Shown: piece by piece, positions 51,321-57,689 of the stretch | Numbering within the stretch: the first letter of the stretch is position 1 | Layout: each line of letters opens with the position of its first letter | From: Sphingomonadales bacterium | GTDB taxonomy: Bacteria; Bacteroidota; Bacteroidia; Chitinophagales; Chitinophagaceae | Direction: 5' to 3' | DNA length: 64,000 nt | NCBI GenBank assembly: GCA_016872195.1 | Contig: VHAT01000007.1 | Location: 1 to 64,000, forward strand | Position numbers and translations under genes: made by a program | The notes under the pieces: generated by a model | Told to the model about the DNA's origin: nothing | What the model saw: the letters and a program-made list of their open reading frames with translations, nothing else | Databases searched by the model: none

Positions 51321-53384
51321 CTAATTAACAAATTGCCAGAAGATGCCGGCTCGTAGATGTAGCCCCTGCAAGGGGTACCCCTCGGCCAAGAGGTTATTGC
51401 GGGAAAACCCAAAACCCTGCAGATTACGGGCCGTGTTTAAATTCTCGGCCCTGATAAAGGCCGTAAAGGGCCTGATCCGAAAATTAACATAGGCCGCGAT
51501 ATCAGGTAGCGGATTACGAAGCAACACACTATCCTGAAAAAAGAATTGCCCCAGTAAGGGAGAGTATCGGTCTGCTTTGTAAGGAGGACGATAACGAACC
51601 TCTATACCCGTAGCCAATCGGAGATTTTTGAAACCCAGATCCCCTTCGTACGCCAACCGATGGCGCGTAAAAAAGGGCATCAGATTAAGTGAGGCCGATC
51701 CGATTCGTTGTTGAAAATAAAACTCGGCATGCCACTGAAAATGTTTAGCAAAACGGAAGGTCTTCAGTGCCTGTAATTGAAGAACATTAAAAACAGCGCT
51801 GGTTTGCTGTGGCTTCTGGTAATCGATCAGATAGCTGTAATTATTGATCAAGAAATAATCCCCCCGCAGGGTAATGCCAAGTGCGCTCCAATCGATAACC
51901 GAAAAGAATTGAGTGTAATTCTCTTTTTTAAACGCCAATGCTGTTGATTCTAGGAAAAAACTGCTTCGCGCATCAAAAATAAAAGAAGGAGTGCGATTCA
52001 ATTGAAGCGCCCCAACCTGTAAAGAGCCCTTTCCCTGAGCCAACATGCGCTGCAGCTGTACCGCTAACCGGTAATTACCGCTATGCTCCCCCGCCAAAAA
52101 AAGTTGCGCTCCTACTTCCAGGTCCCACTTTTTATTACGCGTCAGATTACGATATAAGAACTGACCCACCGTATTGAAAAAAGAGAGATTCGTTTTAGTC
52201 GTCTGACCTTCTACCAATTGTAATTCAAGTCCAAGCTTAATGAACTGCTGTAGGTTTTTCGCATCTGGAAACTGATACAACGAAAAACTATTGGATAAGA
52301 TCTTCCAGTCATCGCGAAGGTCCAGCGAATCGAAGCGGGTGGGCAACCCCGAATAGAATTGCTGATAATAATCGAACTGTGGATTCTTGTCGAAGAAATG
52401 ATATGCGGACCGATCGTAGCGAAGCTGGTGCTCTAGTCGCAAGCGGGGAAAAAATAAAGGAATAACGGTTGAATCTGTTACTAAAGAATCTTTCTTACCC
52501 AGATCGTACTGTTGCCTCCACAAAAACTGTGTTTGACGGTAACGGATGCCGGTACTGATCGTATTGCTGAAAAAATTGGCCGAAAAGGTAGAGGCCCCAC
52601 CCAACCAAACGGGAATATTGAACCGATCGCTATAGATCGGATCATCGAGAATCTGGGTCGTATCGATGATCCCTCCATTTTCTTCTGACTGCAGACGGTT
52701 GCCCAGCATATAGGTCCAAATATGGTAACGCAGATTCTTCGATTGATAGCGGCTGCTGAATAAATAGTTGTTATGATTGGTGCGTTGGTGCTGAAAGATA
52801 CCCGGAGAATTGACCAGTCGATATTGAAACAAAAAATTCCAGTTGGGCTTGATATTTTGTGTGTGTAGCAAACTGATCAATTGTTCCACCCGGCTTCCCA
52901 ACTGGTAATTGATCTCAGAATAAGGACGGGTCGTCTGAAAAAACCGCAAATCCTCCTCTTTCCAACGGTATAGGTCATAGGCATGCAGTCCGGGATCAAA
53001 TCCCACCATAGCTGGCGCAGAGAACAGCAAAGAACGAGAGGCACTGCCAAGGTTTCCCAGGTGAATGGTAGTCGGCTTTATGGGAAAACGCTTGGTAAAA
53101 TCAGACACCGAAGAGTCTAGCTTATAGGGCCCCCAGCGGTCGAGAAGGCGATAGAAAATAGTAATAGAATCTTCGTTCTTATCACGTCGCTTGAGACTAT
53201 CGGTGCCCTCCCCGCGCATCATGGAAGACATTCCCTGCCGGCCATTTCCCATTCCCCCTACCCCGCCAAGATTCACCGGCATATTTCCTCTACTGGGCAA
53301 GGGCTGCGCCCGTGGATCTTGGGCTATGGCGCGAGTTGCCAAAAAGCATACTAAAAGGGGCAGATATTTTCGAAGCAGTAACAA
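51321..53384 (-). CDS. Putative porin (Porin_10 type)
   Basis: A 687-residue outer membrane protein. The motif series FFQTTRPYSEINYQLGSRVEQ, LHTQNIKPNWNFLFQYRLVNSPG, FQHQRTNHNNYLFS is typical of the Bacteroidota putative porin family (PF14121-type). The rest alternates beta-strands with aromatic belts. The start is not an ATG: an upstream in-frame TTG at 53417 overlaps a perfect -7 box, so I take the next TTG at 53384, which gives a clean signal peptide LLLLRKYLPLLVCFLATRAIAQ cleaved near AIAQ. The gene follows the metal operon on the same strand but appears to have its own promoter. Confidence 0.83.
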   Translation of the reverse strand: MLLLRKYLPLLVCFLATRAIAQDPRAQPLPSRGNMPVNLGGVGGMGNGRQGMSSMMRGEGTDSLKRRDKNEDSITIFYRLLDRWGPYKLDSSVSDFTKRFPIKPTTIHLGNLGSASRSLLFSAPAMVGFDPGLHAYDLYRWKEEDLRFFQTTRPYSEINYQLGSRVEQLISLLHTQNIKPNWNFLFQYRLVNSPGIFQHQRTNHNNYLFSSRYQSKNLRYHIWTYMLGNRLQSEENGGIIDTTQILDDPIYSDRFNIPVWLGGASTFSANFFSNTISTGIRYRQTQFLWRQQYDLGKKDSLVTDSTVIPLFFPRLRLEHQLRYDRSAYHFFDKNPQFDYYQQFYSGLPTRFDSLDLRDDWKILSNSFSLYQFPDAKNLQQFIKLGLELQLVEGQTTKTNLSFFNTVGQFLYRNLTRNKKWDLEVGAQLFLAGEHSGNYRLAVQLQRMLAQGKGSLQVGALQLNRTPSFIFDARSSFFLESTALAFKKENYTQFFSVIDWSALGITLRGDYFLINNYSYLIDYQKPQQTSAVFNVLQLQALKTFRFAKHFQWHAEFYFQQRIGSASLNLMPFFTRHRLAYEGDLGFKNLRLATGIEVRYRPPYKADRYSPLLGQFFFQDSVLLRNPLPDIAAYVNFRIRPFTAFIRAENLNTARNLQGFGFSRNNLLAEGYPLQGLHLRAGIFWQFVN

Positions 53385-53414
53385 AGTGAATGGGCAGCGT
53401 TTTTGAAGATGACG

Positions 53415-53422
53415 CAAATTTA
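53415..53422 (-). promoter_or_regulatory. Candidate -7 box (TAAATTTG) of the porin gene
   Basis: An exact TAnnTTTG match on the minus strand overlaps the upstream in-frame TTG, ruling that TTG out as a translated start if the box is real. It points to translation from the TTG at 53384. Confidence 0.5.
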
Positions 53423-53445
53423 ACGGCTACAATCGAAAGGTAAGG

Positions 53446-54213
53446 TTAAAACAAGCTCTTCCGCAAAGTCGTGTCTTCCCGTAGTGTTTCGATCCTGATC
53501 AAACGCCCTTGCACCTTTACATAATTCGACACAAGTCGCAGCCCGTGGCTGTAATCGGTATACCAACTTGCGTGCCCCTGGTAAAAAGGCTGAATGGGCT
53601 TTCCATCGGGTTGATGCCAGCCATAGATCCCCACACGGTTAGCCCTTACCGAATCGCCCTTGGTATTGACAAAAACAATGTCCTTTTTGATACCGGCGAT
53701 CAATCCTTTTTTTTGTTTTCGCTGTCCCTCAATAATCAAGTGGTGTTGCCACATGACCGGTGTACTGTCGCGGAAGGCATACAGAGGAACCGGGGTTAGC
53801 TTTACCGAAGCCTGCTGGTAAATTCGATCGACCAATTGGGGCGTGGGGGCAAAACAGTCCAAGAGGGTCAATACAGTGGCCGCACCACTAGCGGTCAGAC
53901 TGACTCTGGCCCAATCTCCATTGTTACCAATGCTTACGTAATCGGGCGAAACAAAAAAACACACCCTGATTCGCCGCTGCTCAGAGCCAATGACCACGGG
54001 CACCCGAACAAACTTTCTTAAAAAAGTAGGGATCGAACCCTCCCTTACTTGTTGAATGATAAAAGAATCGCGCGCAGCCCAGCCCATGGCCGCCGCCTGA
54101 CGATAAAAAGCAGCGCCCCCCTGCGCGGTTTCTTGCCTTTTTACAGTCGATAAGCGCGCTGTTTGGCAAGCACCTAGCATCAACAAAAAGCAACTCAGTA
54201 CGATCCTGATCAT
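53446..54213 (-). CDS. Lipoprotein of unrecognised conserved family
   Basis: A 255-residue lipoprotein (lipobox LGAC, from the ATG at 54213). The mature part has no family I can name with certainty. It shows features seen in scattered bacterial proteins of unknown function: IRVCFFVSPDYVSIGNNGDW in the middle, and GHASWYTDYSHGLRLVSNYV near the C-terminus, with an HxxxY..DYSHG arrangement that could hold catalytic or metal residues. The sequence in between is mixed alpha/beta. It is divergent from sucC with 71 bp between starts and is not part of the porin operon. Confidence 0.6.
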   Translation of the reverse strand: MIRIVLSCFLLMLGACQTARLSTVKRQETAQGGAAFYRQAAAMGWAARDSFIIQQVREGSIPTFLRKFVRVPVVIGSEQRRIRVCFFVSPDYVSIGNNGDWARVSLTASGAATVLTLLDCFAPTPQLVDRIYQQASVKLTPVPLYAFRDSTPVMWQHHLIIEGQRKQKKGLIAGIKKDIVFVNTKGDSVRANRVGIYGWHQPDGKPIQPFYQGHASWYTDYSHGLRLVSNYVKVQGRLIRIETLREDTTLRKSLF

Positions 54214-54284
54214 GACCGAATGTAGGGCCTTGTCTTCACATATCATAAATGACGTTTTGCCTTATCTTCGCGAAAATTTTTGCT

Positions 54285-55496
54285 ATGAATCTGCACGAAT
54301 ACCAGGCTAAAGAATTACTCAAAAAATATAATGTTCCTGTTCAAGAAGGGTATGCCTGCGCATCGGTAGAGGAGGCTCGCGTGGCATACGAAAAGATCAA
54401 ATCGAGCTTTGGTAGTCCCTTTGCCGTAGTCAAGGCGCAAATTCATGCAGGGGGCCGAGGCAAGGGCACCATTAAAGAAACTGGCATCAATGGGGTCAAG
54501 GTAGGAAAAACAGCCGAGGACATCAGTGGATTTGCCGATAAGATATTAGGAGGGACGCTAGTAACCTTGCAAACTGGAGCGGCCGGAAAAAAAGTGGGAA
54601 AAGTGCTGGTGGCCCAAGATATGTACTACGATGGCCCCGGAGAAAGAAAAGAATTTTACCTCTCTATTTTACTGGACAGAAGCAAGGGCCAAAATGTGAT
54701 CATGTACAGCACCGAAGGTGGAATGAACATTGAGGACGTGGCACACGATACCCCGGAAAAAATATTCAAAGAGTGGGTTCATCCAGGAGGCGGGCTGCAA
54801 GGATTTCAGGCCAGAAAGATCGCTTTCAACTTAGGGCTTTCCGGAGACGCCTTCAAGAATGCTGTCAAATTCGTGACCAATCTTTACAATGCCTATGTGG
54901 GTCTTGATTGCTCTATGCTCGAGATCAATCCACTCTTTAAAGCCTCAGATGACAAGATCGTAGCGGTAGACTGCAAAATGAATCTGGATGACAACGCCTT
55001 GAATCGTCATCCCGAACTGGCAGCACTGCGCGATGTAACGGAAGAGGATCCTACCGAAGTAGAGGCCGGAGAATACAATTTGAATTTTGTAAAATTAGAT
55101 GGTAACGTAGGCTGCATGGTCAACGGTGCCGGCTTAGCCATGGCTACGATGGATATGATCAAACTGAGTGGTGGCGAGCCCGCTAACTTTTTGGATGTAG
55201 GAGGAACGGCCAACGCGCAGACCGTTGAGGCCGGCTTCAAGATCATTTTAAAAGATCCAGCCGTTAAAGCCATCCTGATCAATATTTTTGGTGGTATCGT
55301 TCGTTGCGACCGGGTAGCACAAGGAGTTATCGACGCCTATAAGAATTTAGGTAACATCAACATCCCCATTATCGTGAGACTGCAAGGAACCAATGCTACC
55401 GAAGCCAAAAAACTGATCGATGAGAGTGGGCTTAAAGTACAATCAGCCATTTTGTTGAGTGAGGCAGCCGACCTGGTCAAAAAGGCGGTCGCTTAG
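54285..55496 (+). CDS. sucC: Succinyl-CoA synthetase beta subunit
   Basis: The ADP/GDP-forming beta subunit of succinyl-CoA ligase in the TCA cycle. At 403 residues it is full length: MNLHEYQAKELLKKYNVPVQ at the start, ATP-grasp domain with KAQIHAGGRGKG, then EINPLF and VDCKMNLDDNA in the metal site, and the C-terminal flavodoxin-like CoA ligase domain with FLDVGGTANAQTV, INIFGGIVRCD and VRLQGTN. The start is the ATG at 54285; an in-frame ATG at 54249 lies in the intergenic region. The alpha subunit sucD is not in the window. The last 4 bp overlap the convergent SprT-like gene. TATCTTCG at 54263-54270 is a near match to the -7 box. Confidence 0.96.
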   Translation: MNLHEYQAKELLKKYNVPVQEGYACASVEEARVAYEKIKSSFGSPFAVVKAQIHAGGRGKGTIKETGINGVKVGKTAEDISGFADKILGGTLVTLQTGAAGKKVGKVLVAQDMYYDGPGERKEFYLSILLDRSKGQNVIMYSTEGGMNIEDVAHDTPEKIFKEWVHPGGGLQGFQARKIAFNLGLSGDAFKNAVKFVTNLYNAYVGLDCSMLEINPLFKASDDKIVAVDCKMNLDDNALNRHPELAALRDVTEEDPTEVEAGEYNLNFVKLDGNVGCMVNGAGLAMATMDMIKLSGGEPANFLDVGGTANAQTVEAGFKIILKDPAVKAILINIFGGIVRCDRVAQGVIDAYKNLGNINIPIIVRLQGTNATEAKKLIDESGLKVQSAILLSEAADLVKKAVA

Positions 55497-56128
55497 TAGG
55501 AACCATTGGTAGCTAGCCGCTTTACCTCGTAAATAGGTGAAAACAAATACACGGCACCGCTACGCAGGTCTCGACACTTGAAACGCTTTCTAAGTTTTTC
55601 TCCTTTCTCGAAGACGCGTCCATCGGCAATGCAAAAAGATTCGCCTTCTTGGAGCTGTTCTATCAGACAAACTCCAGTGCGCGGAGGATCGTACTTTTTC
55701 AATACCCGCATCAGCGATTCCTCGGCACAGCTACTGGCTGCCGGATTTTTTATTGATCCCCTGAGCGCTACTTGAATATCACTGGGCAATACGACCTGTT
55801 CCAATAACGCGGTCAACAATTCTCCATAACATTTTTTCCACTCGCTGCCATGAGCCGCTACTCGTGGGCCCCATTTTTCGAAGGTGATCAAATGCGCCAA
55901 TTCATGGAGTATTGTTATTAAAAACGCATAGGGATTCAGATCTCCATTGACGCTAATACGATGAGACTGTCCGGGCACCGGATGGCGATAATCACCTAAA
56001 ACGGTTTGCCTTTTTTGTGTGATGGTCAGGTGTACACGGTAGCGCTGCAAGTAATGCAACACCAGCGAATCGGCGCCGGAAGGTAAATACGTGGACAAAT
56101 AGACTACGGGTACTTCTTTCTTAGCCAT
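55493..56128 (-). CDS. SprT-like zinc metalloprotease domain protein
   Basis: A 211-residue protein of the SprT/Spartan type. The zinc-protease motif HELAH (in LITILHELAHLITFEKWG) is followed by a distal HGSEWKKCYGELL that supplies the third ligand. A C-terminal part with FKCRDLRSGAVYLF may be a degenerate zinc ribbon, since only one Cys pair can be recognised. SprT-like proteins cleave proteins bound to DNA in eukaryotes; the bacterial role is unknown. It overlaps the AtpI-like gene by 8 bp, so it is the last gene of a five-gene operon that also encodes bactofilin and AtpZ. It converges with sucC over 4 bp. Confidence 0.82.
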   Translation of the reverse strand: MAKKEVPVVYLSTYLPSGADSLVLHYLQRYRVHLTITQKRQTVLGDYRHPVPGQSHRISVNGDLNPYAFLITILHELAHLITFEKWGPRVAAHGSEWKKCYGELLTALLEQVVLPSDIQVALRGSIKNPAASSCAEESLMRVLKKYDPPRTGVCLIEQLQEGESFCIADGRVFEKGEKLRKRFKCRDLRSGAVYLFSPIYEVKRLATNGSY

Positions 56129-56516
56129 GGTCAGAAGACTTGAGTAAGAGCAGCAAGGCCCTGATCTCAGCTACCGTATATAAAATGTACAAAACGGCCG
56201 ATACGCACAGAGCGGGTATACTCACGCCTTTTCTCATAGAAAAAATATAGAGCATGGCAGCCAGCGTCAATACAAAAAACTTGATCATAAATCCACTCAA
56301 AATGGCGCGAATGGATGCCTGCGGATTCGGATCGGAAAAGGTCTTTAGTGTGCGCCTGAATAAAAAAAGAGTAAGGCCATAGAGCAAGAAATTTGCCGTA
56401 GCGGCTACAACAAGCGCAGGCCAAGAAAGCAAAGAACAACACGCTGCCACCAAGATCGAAACCATGGCGAGCAGGCTGATCAATAAGAAATGATACTGAG
56501 CTTTTTTGGCGGTCAT
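56121..56516 (-). CDS. AtpI-like four-helix membrane protein
   Basis: A 131-residue protein with four hydrophobic segments (about 10-30, 35-55, 72-90, 98-118). In many Bacteroidota a protein of this kind stands between AtpZ and the ATP synthase a subunit gene and is presumed to help assemble the F0 part. The sequence FLLYGLTLFLFRRTLK and the C-terminal TVAEIRALLLLLKSS fit such a membrane protein, but I cannot claim a specific family. It starts 4 bp inside the AtpZ gene and overlaps sprT by 8 bp, so all three are co-translated. atpB is not next to it here. Confidence 0.7.
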   Translation of the reverse strand: MTAKKAQYHFLLISLLAMVSILVAACCSLLSWPALVVAATANFLLYGLTLFLFRRTLKTFSDPNPQASIRAILSGFMIKFFVLTLAAMLYIFSMRKGVSIPALCVSAVLYILYTVAEIRALLLLLKSSDHG

Positions 56517-56746
56517 TTATTGGGTTTTCCGGATCCGGTTTCTTTGACCAGTTTATAAAAAATAACAAACAATACCAGCAAGGGTAATAATGCGGTCAAC
56601 AAGGGAAAACAATGCAACCATCGATCGACTTTGAGCCCGCCCCATACGGCAAGGACCAAATAGACCATTAGTTGGGTGCCCAAACCGGCATAGCGTAGCC
56701 AAGTACGCTGCGAATCAGCGGCTGATGACTTGTGCTGGCTGCTCAT
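56513..56746 (-). CDS. AtpZ/AtpI family protein
   Basis: A 77-residue protein with two hydrophobic segments. The sequence WLRYAGLGTQLMVYLVLAVW, then GLKVDRWL and a second helix ending FVIFYKLVKE, match the AtpZ/AtpI family (PF09527), small proteins encoded next to the F1F0-ATP synthase genes and proposed to support magnesium/calcium entry or c-ring assembly. Length is typical. It overlaps the end of the bactofilin gene by 32 bp and the next gene by 4 bp. No atpB, E, F, H, A, G or D is in this part of the window. Confidence 0.85.
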   Translation of the reverse strand: MSSQHKSSAADSQRTWLRYAGLGTQLMVYLVLAVWGGLKVDRWLHCFPLLTALLPLLVLFVIFYKLVKETGSGKPNK

Positions 56747-57134
56747 TGCTGGTCATCTCTACCACATTGGCTCCCATATGGCATTGCCCGTTGAACGTGG
56801 CAGAGGGCTCTACCTGTAATTTTCCTGCGTAGAGGTTTCCGGCAACCATACACTCTCCGCGCAGCTGGATTAAATCGGTAGCCCGGATATTTCCATTGAC
56901 CTTACCGGTAACATCGGCTTGCCCGCCCGAAACATCACCCTCGACCACTCCGGAACTACCGACGATCACCTTTGCTGCGGTTTTTATATTTCCGATAACG
57001 GTGCCATCGATACGAAGATCTCCACTGCTCGAAAGATCTCCTTTTAACACCGTGCCTGCGCTAATAAGGGTGGCATTGCCCGCGGGAGGAGTAGAATTGG
57101 TTTGCATGTCAGTTTTTGATTTGTTGGTAAACAT
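56715..57134 (-). CDS. Bactofilin
   Basis: A 139-residue cytoskeletal protein of the bactofilin (DUF583) family. The central right-handed beta-helix is visible as short repeats: SAGTVLKGDLSSSGDLRIDG, TVIGNIKTAAKVIVGSSG, VVEGDVSGGQADVTG, KVNGNIRATDLIQLRG, flanked by disordered ends. Bactofilins polymerise without nucleotides and organise cell-wall growth or polar structures. It lies 16 bp after a membrane coiled-coil gene, a pairing commonly seen when the partner carries an M23 peptidase. It overlaps atpZ by 32 bp, which places it in the same operon as the AtpZ/AtpI genes. Confidence 0.92.
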   Translation of the reverse strand: MFTNKSKTDMQTNSTPPAGNATLISAGTVLKGDLSSSGDLRIDGTVIGNIKTAAKVIVGSSGVVEGDVSGGQADVTGKVNGNIRATDLIQLRGECMVAGNLYAGKLQVEPSATFNGQCHMGANVVEMTSNEQPAQVISR

Positions 57135-57150
57135 ATAAAGTTGAATTTCG

Positions 57151-57549
57151 TTAATCGTTGATCAATTCTGTCTCGGGGATCTTCAGCACACTGGTGTCCA
57201 ACTGGGCGAGGCCTTTACCAGCCAGGGCCTGCTGAATCGAAAGCAGATACTGCTGTTTGAGCGCATCTTGCTTTTCTACCGAATCCACTCGATACTGTAA
57301 CCGCTTAAGCGCCGTCACCGACTGGTAATCGGCCCCGGCGCCCGGTATATAGTACTTCAAGGGGGTAAAGACGATCAGTGCCGTTGTGAGTCCCACCAAA
57401 ACCACAAAGACCATGCTCATGGTCACATACACACTCAAACGAGATAATCGAAAGGTTACCACCTCTTCGTACGTGTCGTCATTCATCACCACCAGCCGGT
57501 AGCGGTGTTGCAACCTTTTTAACCCCGATCTAAGCTCGATTTTAGCCAT
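57151..57549 (-). CDS. Membrane coiled-coil protein (truncated M23-peptidase-like N-terminus)
   Basis: A 132-residue protein with an N-terminal cytoplasmic part (RYRLVVMNDDTYEEVVTFRL), one transmembrane segment (YVTMSMVFVVLVGLTTALIV) and an extracytoplasmic coiled-coil of about 50 residues (VTALKRLQYRVDSVEKQDAL). This resembles the N-terminal half of membrane-anchored M23 peptidases that are often encoded beside bactofilins, but no peptidase domain follows: the gene ends 16 bp before bactofilin. It may therefore be a membrane adaptor for the bactofilin, or a shortened homologue. It is the first gene of the operon. A TATTTTTG box lies about 70 bp upstream. Confidence 0.65.
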   Translation of the reverse strand: MAKIELRSGLKRLQHRYRLVVMNDDTYEEVVTFRLSRLSVYVTMSMVFVVLVGLTTALIVFTPLKYYIPGAGADYQSVTALKRLQYRVDSVEKQDALKQQYLLSIQQALAGKGLAQLDTSVLKIPETELIND

Positions 57550-57619
57550 AAATAACCATCACAATAAAGGTAAGATTCTTAACGCGAACCCCCGCTGCGC
57601 CCCCACTTAAAAATACTAA

Positions 57620-57627
57620 CAAAAATA
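57620..57627 (-). promoter_or_regulatory. Candidate -7 box (TATTTTTG) of the bactofilin-atpZ operon
   Basis: An exact TAnnTTTG match on the minus strand in the 140-bp divergent gap towards porW/sprE, with a leader of about 65 nt to the first start codon. The gap is AT-rich, which raises the chance of random matches. Confidence 0.4.
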
Positions 57628-57689
57628 AAGATTTTTACATACTAAAATATTTGAATTTCAGTTAATAAGAAGCGAGATTGCAAGTGAAT

